The notes beneath the pieces are model-generated. The model had not been told where the DNA came from, searched no databases, and worked only from the letters and a program-made list of their open reading frames with translations. Below, one piece after another: positions 11,565 to 22,700 of a stretch of 64,000 bases of DNA. The position numbers and the translations under genes are program-made. Within the stretch, counting starts at the first letter, position 1; each line of letters opens with the position of its first letter. Source of the stretch: Halichondria panicea (Eukaryota > Porifera > Demospongiae > Suberitida > Halichondriidae); contig NC_087387.1 of the NCBI RefSeq assembly GCF_963675165.1, positions 5,730,990 to 5,794,989 on the forward strand, given 5' to 3'.

Positions 11565-13205
11565 AGTAGGCCTCTAGGAACTCTCCAGTCTGTAAATTAT
11601 TTCAGTTTCAAGTTTTCTTTGTTATTAGCATGCACCGTTTTTACTTGCATAGCAACCATAGCCTTGTTCTCCAGGCCGATTTGTCTCCAATTTAACGCTG
11701 GCCGCCGCCTCAGGCCTAGACTCGCAAGCCACTCCCTTTTCTCTGATTGGACGGGGGCGGGAGAAAAGGAACTGGTGATGGTCGAGTGTTTTAGAGGTAC
11801 GTATTAGTGCATGCGCATCAGTAATTCTGTTGCGTATAAATTAATACTATAATTATACTATAGGAGGCCTGCATCTAAAGATTATAATTATATCATGTGA
11901 TTGTTTACTATATAACTATGCCCATTTTGAACAAATTGCCGACCAAAATATTTCCTACACACATAACCACCCCCCCCACATACACACACATATATACACA
12001 TAACCACCCTCCCCTCCTCCCCCACACACACATACACATAACCACGACTCTGGGCTACAGCTTGTGTAAATCCATAGAATCTATGGTAAATCAGGAATGC
12101 TATTAATGTCACATGCAAACTATGGTCAAAGCAGAAGAGTCAAAGCTAGCCTCGATCCCAGGCCGCACTTCTTTCAAAGGCCGGTGAAGGGGAGGCTAAG
12201 TCAGCTAGAAGTATGAGGGGCCTGGATTCGAGGCTAAGTTAAAGCTAAAGACAAGTACACAGATCTATCTAGCCAGCCTTTAGCCTCGAGACCAGCCGTT
12301 CGTTATCTGATTGGAAACGGAAGTGGGCCTCGGAAAACATCCGCGACTCGCTTTCTTGTCTTCTTTTCTTGCCTCAAATGAGGAAAACTAAGCTACAGTA
12401 CTCATTATGCCTCGAGGCGTAGCCGCACGAGGGATACGGTAAAGTGACTGTGTGTGTGTGTGTGTGTCTGTTCCAGCTAGCTGTAACTGCTCAACGGTTG
12501 CATTGCGACGAAAGCTAACAGCTTCTATAGGCTTCTAGCCACGTTCTCTTGGATTTTGATTCGTGGATTAGCAAACTAAAGCTTCTTTCTCGAGTTATGG
12601 CTAGTTTGACTCACATTGAAGGCTGTTGCAGTCTCTTCAGAATCTTTCATAGCTGCTAAGCATCATCTCATTCTGTCCGCACAAACTTTCTATTCAACAT
12701 ATGAGTTAGCCTTGTACTAAAGCGCTAGCTTTTTGTTAGCTACAATACTCAGAAAATATCTGTTAAAACAGCTAGCTAGCAGTAGCCATTTGTGAAATTG
12801 ATCTCTTTACGAAAGCCTAAAGACAGGAATATGTCCATGAACTTTGACCTTATAATTAATTTTTGTCTGTGATGTGGGGGCGCGGGCGGCTCCAGAGGAT
12901 TATGACAAGAAGCACATGAAACTTTAAATCTTCAATTAATACTAGATCTAGTGCAGATCCATACAGGGTATTAAAATTAATGTGCTCATGCATCCCAACA
13001 TGTTGTAAGACTATTGAAATTAATACAGCAAACATTGTTTTATTGCACAAAAAACAATCATTATTGTGAAAGAACATTCTGCCATTAATTTGTGTTCGCC
13101 TCTTCACTTATGAGGCAGAGCAGTCTGATTTGTCCTATAGCCTCGGTCCCAAGGACAATGCTACAATACCCCCAGTAGAACTCCACTCAAAATTTGAATA
13201 TGTAC
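11565..13205. other. Upstream flank and unit-A-specific block, non-coding
   Basis: Similarity to units B and C ends near 11716, about 150 bp in front of the cupredoxin start, at a TAGACTCGCAAGCC string that resembles the end of the element at 15332-15624. Then follow a CA/CCCC-rich low-complexity tract (11950-12045), fragments of 'gcctcgatcccaggccg' repeats (12150, 12290) and a copy of the TG-headed repeat (12405-12830). No gene is recognised. Confidence 0.5.
11950..12045. repeat. CA/CCCC-rich low-complexity tract
   Basis: It consists of alternating cacacataaccacc, poly-C and catacacac segments. Open frames read through it are compositional artefacts. Confidence 0.8.
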
Positions 13206-13342
13206 TCAGTGTAGCACAAGCCACACAGCAATGATGCACAGGAACATGGGTAAAGAATCCAGAAATGAGAAGTGAACGACAGACTCTTTGTAGACCAAGA
13301 CATTGCAGATCTCAAGGATTGCTTTCACTTGTACAGTACGAC
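13206..13342 (-). CDS. Candidate C-terminal exon with hydrophobic tail, unknown gene
   Basis: Downstream of a pyrimidine-rich TTTCCCAG acceptor, the minus strand opens with RTVQVKAILEICNVLVYK, continues for 45 codons, and ends in a hydrophobic run (MFLCIIAVWLVLH) followed by TGA. The end resembles the tail of a GPI-anchored or single-pass protein, as in the cupredoxin gene, but the sequences are not alike. No matching upstream exon could be tied to it with confidence. It lies in the block found only in unit A. Confidence 0.3.
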
Positions 13343-13944
13343 CTGGGAAATGGTGAAACAACAGTTACAAGTGAGATAGTATGAAACTAAAGTGGAGTAA
13401 ATGGACATATAGCAGAAAAGAAGAAACAAGAGTGAAGGTGGTGCGAAGGGTCTGTCTTTACAAACAAGCGTTACTAATACTAGATCTACATCAGACATGT
13501 ATCTATACCATACCATGTACCAGCTAGCTATTGTGTATACTGCATGTACTGTACTGAGATGATATAATTATAATTTTATAGACTAGAGTCTTCCTAATTT
13601 TATCTTACTTGTGCCATAGATAGTAGAGGATACATGGTTCACCACAAGGAGGCTAGCAATGACTGCAGTCTGTTCCCTCTAGCCCCAGGCCCTAACTAGC
13701 TAGCTAGCTAGCTCTCATATATCTCTCAAGCTCTGAACGGAAAATGGTGATTTGACAGTTTGAATATTAACCGTTTTTTACCATTAAAACGTGTGTTTAT
13801 ATCCAAGGTTCAAAGGTGGACATTGGACATATTCCTGTATTTAGTCGCTTTCATGTCTACGAACACACCCTTTAATTATTCCTATGGATGTAATGCGCAT
13901 GCGCGCTCATTCCCCATGTGTGAGAAAATAATATCCAAGATCCA

Positions 13945-14205
13945 GATCCAGATCCTCTTGGCAGAATCATCTTTGTCTTTAGGGCCTGGTAAGCCACAAA
14001 ACACTACCATATAACAATATAGATAACAATATGCATGTACACAGGTCTTTTCTTCTTAGATATTATATACACTGAACTACAGATCCTGGAAGAATCAATT
14101 TTCTTCTTTCTTGAGGTCCTGGTAAGCCACACAATACAATAAATAATAACAACAATAGATGCATGTAAATAAGTCTTTTCTTCTCAGTGACTTTATATAG
14201 ATAAG
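13945..14205. repeat. Degenerate tandem duplication of about 125 bp
   Basis: The segment starting cagatcctcttggcagaatc and containing cctggtaagccaca and cttttcttcttag is repeated once, as cagatcctggaagaatcaat ... cctggtaagccaca ... cttttcttctcag. Both copies contain a GTAAGC and a TTCTTAG/TTCTCAG, so they could be duplicated micro-exons, but no conserved frame is seen. Confidence 0.45.
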
Positions 14206-14864
14206 CTAACTTTAATATAAAAGTCATTATAGAAACTAATATAACACTCTAATACTTTTGAGCGAAAGCAAAAACATGGCGAGAGGCATTAGTACAGCGC
14301 CAGCTTGAACACTAGTTGCATTAGCGGTGAAAGAAGAGGGAAAGAGACACAATCAACAGTGCATTGGTACATGGTAATAGTAAGGAGAATGTGCAGAGCT
14401 AGTGCATATTGGATACTTGTTTCACAGTAGATATAAAATCATCAGAGGATGCTTAGTAAGTTCCCTGAAATTGTGAATGTATTTGTGACTGTCAGAGGCT
14501 TCTCTTTTGCTGCCAACTTAAATGAAAAAGAAAACCATCAAGAAGTCCACTAGTTTGAGGCAATAACCATGATCATTCACATGACAAGATACATAATACA
14601 CCATGTAACTTTCTTAATAATTGTTTTCACTTTTGATAAATCAATTGTACGAAGTTTCTATATACTATATAGGCTGGTGAGCGTACATTTCAATTTCCAA
14701 TTCATTAAGTATAATTACATACACTTGGAGACAGCAAAACACTCCACAGCACTGCCAGTTGCTTTTTAAGTGTAAAACGAGTGGGATCAAACCGAACAAT
14801 ATTAACAAAAACTTACACAATAAAAATGATTATTATAGCTATAATTATGATTAGTTTACTCTAA

Positions 14865-15233
14865 TCAGACAGTCTTAGATGGAGAGAAGCTGGTGAGGTA
14901 TACAAGGGTGTATATATAGCCGAAACAGCCGATAACATTTACGAGGGCGGTGACGTACGTGTAGGGGTGTAGAGAAGAGGGGTATTCTTTTGTCTTCTTT
15001 TCTTCAGCGTACTCAGTAAGTTTCGGCTTGTGAGGTATTGCTATATAAAATATAGATGAAACAGCATTTGTAGTAGATAAATATCTCGGGCCTACAGGCC
15101 CTTCGATCACCACAATCTACTACCGGGCCAATAACAATTATGAGGTAAAAATAGGTGCACACAAAAGCTATACATCCACCTGATCCAAAACTAATGCTCT
15201 TGGGGTGATCACCAATCATAAGGGAATGTATGC
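14865..15233 (-). CDS. Two candidate 3' exons of a multi-pass membrane protein, unknown family
   Basis: Exon a (15111-15233) follows a TTTTAG acceptor, starts IHSLMIGDHPKSISFGSGG, and carries a hydrophobic segment (FVCTYFYLIIVIGPVV). Exon b (14865-15040) follows a TATAG acceptor, starts IPHKPKLTEYAEEKKTKEYP, and carries a second hydrophobic segment (YVTALVNVIGCFGYIYTLVYL) before TGA. The phases match if the donor of exon a is GTGATC, a weak site. I do not recognise the family. 5' exons were not found; the MULE-like element at 15332-15624 lies just upstream. It may be a real gene fragment or an insertion-damaged one. Confidence 0.33.
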
Positions 15234-15331
15234 CTAAAATTGTAACGCTTAGCGTATTCCCAAAAAAGGGATCTTTAGTGGTGCTCTTTAATTCAACTTT
15301 TTTCTAGCACTAAATTCTACCTACTGATGTA

Positions 15332-15624
15332 TAGACTCGCAAGCCGTCACTGTTGCAGGCGAACAGTAGACTGGTCAAACTCCGTGTAGAGACTCGTGTT
15401 GCACAGTCAGCATATCAGATAAGATTCTAAGTGGCTGCGGTTTTCGTGACGTCACTATACTGCTGTGCTACGTAGAGTTTTCTAGTGATACGTCACTATC
15501 AACGATCTTGCGGTAACCGCATGCGGTTAGTTGCCACAAATATCGTGGCAAACCTTACACGAGTCTCTACACGGAGTTTGACCAGTCTACTGTTCGCCTG
15601 CAACAGTGACGGCTTGCGAGTCTA
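15332..15624. mobile_element. Mutator-like MITE with 9-bp target duplication
   Basis: Long inverted ends of about 75 bp begin TAGACTCGCAAGCCGTCACT and include the inverse of gaccagtctactgttcgcc. Perfect 9-bp direct repeats ACTGATGTA flank it at 15323-15331 and 15625-15633. A 9-bp duplication is characteristic of the Mutator superfamily. It has no coding capacity. Confidence 0.8.
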
Positions 15625-15855
15625 ACTGATGTATGACTAATTTTCTTTTGCTTGGGGTGATACCATATGATTTACCAACAAGCATAATTATACTGAAGTA
15701 TATATACGACCTAAACATTAATCATTTCAGAGAAAAAGGTATAGATTCTAAATGTGTACAATACAAGATTAAACTTACCTAAATTCAATGAAGAAGATAG
15801 TTGCAACGGTAAATAGAGCTTGAATAATGGTTATTCACTATCTGCACAGTTAGTC

Positions 15856-17185
15856 TCGCACTAGCCTCGATTCCAGGCCGCTAAGAGAGGGCCTGGTATC
15901 GACTGTTTGCGCATGCGCCACCTATTACCCAGAAAGTTGGTAATTCGGATACCATTGTATTTTGCTCAGTAAAACAATGACGTCACAACGAACGGAAGTG
16001 GATTGAAGAAAGTGGATAGAAGTGTGATTGTAGCCCGTGTGTAGTTGGGCGGAGTCCAACCAACGCTTCGCTCATGGTTGGGTATCAGTACATGTAGCAG
16101 TTTTGTTCCCACTGCAAGAAATTTGCAGCCCAATCAGATTGCTGCGTTCAAGTGGGAAACCTTACAGCTCAATTTAGCTGACAAGGCGAGCTGGGACACT
16201 GTATTTCTCTGGAGAATGCAGAAACAGCTCCTGCTGGATATCTAGGCTACTAGAAAAGAAGCATAGTCTATCTTAGCATCTATGAATGAAGCTTGAACAG
16301 TATGTATTAATTAATTAAAAGGACTTGTCTTTGTTTTAAGTTTTGTTGTGCTACCAATAAGATTAGATCATTAGTTTGGACAAAACCTGTGTTATGTATG
16401 CCTTCTTTGGTCTTCGAAAAGCTTCTCAGAAGCCTTGGGGTAGTCTTATAGCTGGCTGTACCTCTCCTTGTGCTAGATGTCTAACTATTATGAAAAAGTT
16501 TATTTCTGCCTGTACTAAATCTTATATTACAGGCTACAGTATTCTTCTACTTTCTCTAAGAGTCTGAGGTCTTTCTTGAATTCCAAAACAACTATAGCTA
16601 GATCCAGTCAGCTAGAATAGCCATCCAAATAGTTAATTGATTTCTTTATATCGCACCCCTGAGCCATGCGGTTGTCAGCCACTTAAAGATTAAACAATAT
16701 TCATACTCTGTCTCAAGTACCGGTGGAACAAAACTGCTACATGTACTGATACCCAACCCAGAGCGCAGCGTTGGTTGGACTCCGCCCAACTAGCCCGTGT
16801 GATAGCATTCTAATAGCTACCCTTAGCCTACTATGTTAACAAAGGACTCACAGCCTGCAACAGTGTGGACCTCTGAACGGAGGGGAAGGCTGACAATAGC
16901 CTACATGTATATGGATAGGCCACGCCCATCTGACACTAACCTTGGTGAAAGTCGACTCTATCAGAAAGAAATTGCTGCTGTAACCAATACAGCTCTGTAT
17001 CTAGCTAGCTAGCTATATAGCTCTGTGTCTGACTTTATGAAGTTTGTCTGTATAATTTATGTTATTCAGGATATAATTCGGGTAAAATTCAGTTTAATGG
17101 GAAACATTACGGGAATATTTTGCGCATGCGCAAGCAGTCAGTAGCAGGCCTAATTGTTTAGGCCTTGAGAAGGAGGCTAGTCTCG
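15856..17185. mobile_element. Larger degenerate TIR element hosting a nested MITE
   Basis: The left end (tagcctcgattccaggccgc ... gcgcatgcgcca) and the inverse of the right end (17110-17185, gcgcatgcgcaagcagtc ... aaggaggcta) are similar over about 60 bp. The family also includes 24778-25885 and fragments near 12150. The Mutator-like element at 16042-16792 is inserted inside it. Confidence 0.5.
16042..16792. mobile_element. Mutator-like MITE (TAGTTGGGCGG ends) with 9-bp target duplication
   Basis: Inverted ends TAGTTGGGCGGAGTCCAACC and complement, of about 65 bp, are flanked by perfect 9-bp direct repeats GCCCGTGTG at 16033-16041 and 16793-16801. The interior is non-coding; a 66-codon open frame spans the TIR and is not considered a gene. 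Confidence 0.82.
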
Positions 17186-17248
17186 CACCAGCCCCGATTA
17201 AAGCGTTCAAATAGAAAACATCTGGGGCTGGCTGTGCGAGACTACTGC
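17181..17248. repeat. Small foldback derived from a TAGTCTCGC-ended element
   Basis: tagtctcgcaccagcccc pairs with ggggctggctgtgcgagacta around a short loop. The end sequence resembles the TAGTCTC termini of the MITE at 57510-57982, so it could be an internally deleted relative. No target duplication is evident. Confidence 0.5.
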
Positions 17249-17249
17249 A

Positions 17250-18770
17250 CAGTTGCACTGGATACTGGAGAACTTGACAGAATACTAGTGACAACTCTAG
17301 ATTTGCAGTTTATACCCGCGAAGCTCCTGGGGAATAGATTAGGCGAGGCGCGGATGTTATATAAAGTGTAGATGGAAACGGGATCACGTGGGCTTATCAA
17401 GTGTGTGTAATAAACGCAAAGGCCAGCGGGCAGTCCAGGCTTCGATTAACACAACTACAAGCGCTAAATTACGCACGTTCAGAGATACCAAAGACAAGGT
17501 TTTCTCCTATTCTTGGACAAAGGTAACACTTTCAATAGCACTAAGACCAGTAGCAGTATTTATTAGAGCCTCTCTTACCATGTAGGTGCTAATTATTAAT
17601 TGGGGCCTGGATTTCCAGGCCTATATTAGTGAAATTAGCGGCATATTCAACTGGGAATGACTTTCTGTACCTATATCTTCGTTGTTATACAAGCAATATT
17701 TACCATTTTGACTTTGTTGAATAGAGAATTAGGTGAGGAATGGAATGGTGTTGAATTGGTACTGCTAAGTACTAAGGAAAGTTCACAACATGTGATAAAA
17801 TGGCAAAATTTACCGGAATTTATGTTCACTTTTCCGTACCTCTTTTTGGCTTATAATTTGTCTTGGGTATTTCTAAATGCTTTTATATTGTAGTGAGTGC
17901 TGTATATTGTGGAATGGGCACCCTTATTTGATTGAACAAAGCCTTATTTTGGCAGTATAGCTGTGATGTTTAGTCTACATGTATATTTACAAATTGACGT
18001 ACGTACATGCATGTATATACTGGTCATACGTACGTTATTATGTTACTACCGTCTTGTTTACTTACCCATGGGTGATATATACTATAGGGTTGGAGAATGA
18101 ATACCTGAACGACTGGGATACTGGGAAAAATCTGTTTCTAGCCAAAAGGAGCTTAAGATGCTGTAGTGATGCCACAAGGACTGAAGTTTACAGTCAGGTA
18201 CGTATATATACAATGTGTATTGTAAACCTAAAACTCCCCTCGTCCCTTTGCAGTCAAATCATTCGTTGACATGGTAGGGGACCTGGTCATCCTTGACGCA
18301 AGTGCCTTTCTGAGTGAGCGAATCGGCTAGAACCCTCTCGAAGTGTTTAACTACATTTCTATTCGATGCACATAATTATTTTTTTATGTGTGATCAAATA
18401 ACCATAATTATAATTATGAATCGAATCAACTATAATACTAAGAGTATAAGAGTGTGAATACACAATACGCTAAAGTGATCAAGCTATTAAATTGTATTTC
18501 CCTCGTAAATCATCCATTCATAGCTACAGCTTTGTTGCTAAAGTCAGTGCAGTTACATGATGCTGGCACTGCTAAATATCTTGAATCCTTCGTCTTCACA
18601 AACAGAGGCTTAGTGGCTTCTCTCGATCTCAGTAGAGTGTTTCTCTGTATTAATTAACATTAATTAAAAGGGACAATATTAAATTGGACAAGCAAGCTAT
18701 ACAAATGTAGACTGGTATTCTCTCCCTTCTTATATCTATGCTCTGGGCTACAGCTTCTGTCTCTACCAGA
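17250..18770. other. Unit-A-specific spacer, mostly featureless
   Basis: Apart from the exon-like block at 18088-18197 nothing convincing is seen. Similarity to units B and C resumes near 18770. Confidence 0.4.
18088..18197 (+). CDS. Exon-like open block, unknown gene
   Basis: Between a CTATAG acceptor and a CAG|GTACGT donor, the plus strand encodes 36 codons beginning LENEYLNDWDTGKNLFLAKR and containing a CCSDATRTE motif. No neighbouring exon with matching phase was found, so this is only a candidate. Confidence 0.2.
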
Positions 18771-19300
18771 ATTTGAGCAAGAGACTTAATTCCTTTCTTA
18801 ATTTGATCTGTAGATCAATGTCATTTATGTAGATTAGGGGTCCTAGCACCGAACCCTGTGGAACTCCTGACTATATAGGGGTTGGTAGATTATGCTCGAG
18901 ATAAATTATTACCTATTATGCTACTTTTATGTTCAAGTTAACCTTTTCAAATCGCCTATTATTTCCACATGCAGTATTCCTAAAGCGAGACCCCATGTCA
19001 TCGCATAAGTAACATCACTCTATAAATAATGGCCATAGCACATGACTCTATCTAATTAACCATCAGCACTTCCATCACGCCATTTTCCCTATACTTATAC
19101 TATGATTCGTAACGACCTGCAGTACTTTCAAAACCTGCCTATATAATGGTACCTATTACGCCAGTGTAATTCTCAAAATGTGCCTATCATGCTTTATGCC
19201 AGCATAATCTACCAACCCCTATACTATATACTCCTGACACAACCTCGGAGGTGTTTGCCATTTCCAGTGACACACTGTTATTCTTTACGTAAGATAGCAA
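18770..19300 (-). pseudogene. LINE reverse-transcriptase remnant split by a TIR element, unit A
   Basis: On the minus strand the right part encodes TGNGKSSNTSEVVSGVPQ and the left part PQGSVLGPLIYINDIDLQI, together the conserved reverse-transcriptase block found upstream of the catalytic YxDD box. It is interrupted by the MITE at 18872-19229. An in-frame stop and the loss of the usual LF residues after GPL show it is decayed. Counterparts are at 43060-43620 and 59030-59600, so the insertion predates the triplication. It is typical of CR1/L2/Jockey-type non-LTR elements; the clade is not resolved. Confidence 0.7.
18872..19229. mobile_element. TIR element with 9-bp target duplication inside the LINE remnant, unit A
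   Basis: Inverted ends (ataggggttggtagattatgc) are flanked by 9-bp direct repeats ACTCCTGAC at 18863-18871 and 19230-19238. Removing it restores the reverse-transcriptase reading. Copies occur at 43166-43552 and about 59134-59524. It is non-coding. The duplication length fits Mutator-like elements. Confidence 0.75.
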
Positions 19301-19617
19301 ATGGGGATCTAAATTCAATTCGGATGATTGGGGTTCGGATCATCGAGGTGCAACTGTCACAGGACTTTCGAGAAAAAGTAGGGAGTGGGCAGTTATTTGA
19401 TATAGGTGGTTCGACGGTAAAAACAAACAATAAAACTGCATGCAATTAGGAATTGTCTATACAAAGTATACCATAATTATACTTAGATCATGCTTGCCAT
19501 ATATACTGCAATCTGATTGGCTAAAGGAAGTGTTCTATCCAACTTAGAAAATCATGTATCAAAAATTAGATAAGAACATTCAATGGCTAGATACTCATGC
19601 ATGGTTGCTATGATCTA

Positions 19618-19728
19618 GACACTGTTTAGCCACATGATTTAGAAGCCCTCAGGGCTAGTAGAACTCTCACTACGTTCGGGATACTACAACCAGCCCTTTG
19701 GGCTTCTAGAAACTTCCTAAACAGTGTC
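19618..19728. repeat. Foldback hairpin 29 bp after the beta-helix gene stop, unit A
   Basis: The arm gacactgtttag...agaagccctcagggct pairs with agccctttgggcttct...ctaaacagtgtc; the loop contains ttcgggatactac. The stop codon equivalent is at 19757-19759. The same hairpin with the same spacing follows the gene at 43965-44075 and 59919-60031. It could be a foldback transposon remnant or a 3'-UTR structure. Confidence 0.75.
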
Positions 19729-19756
19729 AAACTATTATATATCTAAATAACACAGT

Positions 19757-22700
19757 TCACACTTCATTTCGTATGTGGCCGATTTGTGTGCATGAAACAA
19801 CAGGACAATGGTTGACTCTTGTAGGGGGAGGGGCTGGTCTGTAGTCCTCTGTGGTGACGGGGGCTAGCTCATCCATGTAGGAGAGTCTCAGCTGGTCCGA
19901 CCTCGTGGCTGGTCTGATGATGGGAGGAATGATGTAACGATCAGGGTCAGCTTCTTTTCCATGGCTCCATCAGTGTAAGGTGGGTCCACGGGGTCTCTTT
20001 GTTCATAATCATCTACTACTTCGAGCAATTCATCTTGATCATTTTCATTGACTACTGGCTGATACATTTCTCGACCATTGTTGGCTCGTCTCTCTGCAGC
20101 ACCAGCTCTTAAGTTCCTTAAGATGTCCTCTATCCTCAGCCATGTGTTACTCTTCTTGAGTACAAATTGGTAAAAATGATAGCAGAGTGTTATCACAAAT
20201 AGAGTGAATGATATAGCCATTGACATATTGGCTAGTGCTGACTGATCTTTCGTGGTATCTTTGACAATGAAGGCGCCATTTGATAGAATAGTAACATTGA
20301 ATAGATAGAGAGTTTCAAGGGAACCACAGAATGTGTTGTTATACAAACGATTATTCAATAGTTTCCAAACAATCAGTCCAACTGATAGAACCCCAGATGA
20401 TAGAATAGCGAAAGACGTGTTTGAAGTCATGGAAACTACTAGATTATGGAGGATCAGAGCAAAGAGGAGCAGTCCCACCCAGTAGCGATGCTTGGGAGTG
20501 AATGGAGCATGGTATGCATCCATGAAGCCAATGTACTTTGTGTTCTTGGTCCATTTCATAACTTTTGAACAGTGTGGAAACCATTGTCCAAAAATGAGCA
20601 GTATAGTGAACAAACCACCCGCAATGAGAATTATGGCAGCAGCAACAAACCGAGAGATGTGTTTGGTAGTGAAGTACTGCACATTGCCGTCATACAACCA
20701 AACAGTCTTGGTTGAACCATCAGGATAATCCAAGACCCTGTTTTGTAGTGCAGCAATGATAAACTGTAAGAGTTTGGAATAAGAGAGTAGGACGAGTGTG
20801 CCTAGGGCAGCAACTGGGTTCCTGTTGGAGAGGAGCTTTGCAAATGAGTCACAGTACTTGCTCAAAAGTATTATTAAGAACATCAGAAGAAACATGTAAG
20901 CTGGAAAGACAATTTGAAGGAGCACTTTCGATTGAGAGCTCATTCCATTGTAAAAGCATGTCTCAATACCCAAGTCAAGATTCACCCATGATACGAAAAC
21001 TGTTAAAAAATTGCTTAAATTAGGTAAGAAAATTGACCTATTAGCTGCTAGTATGTTAGCATAGAAGATGAGGCCATGAATCTTTCCAGTTGCTACAGTA
21101 ATGTTCAGCACAAAAAGTAAAGCAACTATATAGCAATATACCAGCCAGCGCAAATGGTATTAGTAGAAGAAGGTAAAGATCAGAGCATTCTTTACATCTT
21201 GACGTAGCCAACACAAGACTGAGTCCTGGTTCACATTCTCCACATAAGACACCACTTCGATTGTAGGCACACTGTTCGTCAGGACTGCTCAGACTGATGG
21301 TGACGGGTCTTTCTACACAATAGTCAAATGTACAGTTGCTAATAACATATCCTGTTCCGTTGGTAGTATTTATGAATTCTATCCATATGTTGTTATTATT
21401 TTCAAGTTTAATAGTCTCATTTTTCTTAGAGCACTTTTTGATCTGATATGGTAGCAAGTCTGGATCACAGTCACACCGGCACTCAATATCGGACTGAATT
21501 GGCTTGAGTCCAATAGGGCATGTGCAGAGTTCAAAAGAAATATTAATAAGTTTTCTTGAAATTCCCGAATTGTTGCATGGACCCTCGGCATAGAGTGCCA
21601 CTTGAGCAGAGCTGTCTTGCGAGAATACATTGTACTTTAATTCTGTGCACTGATTGCCAACTTCCTGTTCTGTCTGTCCTTCTTTGAGACGACCAACACC
21701 ACTCTTACTGACAACAGAACTGTGAATTGTGGCACTCATTGCATTTCCAACTTGGTCAACAGCCATAACACTGATTTTAAATGTGTGTCCCTTTTTTTAG
21801 AAATATAGTCATCACTGCAAAAACGTATATGAACAGGCCAAGAAGAGATCGATTATTCGGTGGAGGACTTTATGGTGTTGTTTATGTATTCCAATGCATT
21901 TGCAGAATTGTCATATTCAGCATTTTGACTTACTGTACACCTGTCCAACAGACCTCCATAGATATCTGCTCCTGACTGGATGATAGTGTGTTTTTAGTCA
22001 TGAATGCGTTGAAATAGTTTAGATTAAAGCTGTACACGTACAGTTGAATTGTTTGAATGAAGCAGTCAGCAAGAATGGTCTTAGTAACATTAGTGGTGGT
22101 TGCCCCTCGTCTACAAGTACTACTCTCAGTGTCATCTGCCACAAATATCCCCCCTCCGTACTGAGCCGAGTTGTTGTTAATCAGTAACTTGACATTATAC
22201 AATTGATGCCGAGGCATATTCGGTAAACTTTCAGGGTCTAGTTTAAATAGGTACAGTTTCGAACTGTGCTCTAGATACACTCCACCGCCTTTAGCAGTTG
22301 CAGTATTTGTGTCAATGTTGACGTGTGATTGAGTAAGTGTAATGGTTGTAGCAATTGCATAAATACCTCCACCATTCGTAGCAATGTTGTCATCAATCAC
22401 ACTGTGTGTATTTGGAGGAATTGGTCTACCATCTGGATCCAGCATTAGCACAGATTGGAACTCAACTCTGCTAGAATATGCATAGATTCCTCCACCATCC
22501 TGGTGTGCTGTGTTGTGATTGATTTTTAGTGATTCATTTACAAAGAGTGTACTCTCTCTCAGAAATATCCCTCCTCCGTAGGTAGCTGTGTTGTTGGTGA
22601 TGACCACTCCTTTTGTGTTAATGTACATTTGACTCTGGATAATGCTGAGAGCTCCACCAAACACACCATGATTGTTACTAAGTGTTGTAGGTCCATTAAA

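Noticed and set aside
11897-12118. Frames on both strands over the CA/CCCC-rich tract
   Set aside because: Low-complexity sequence gives open frames by composition.
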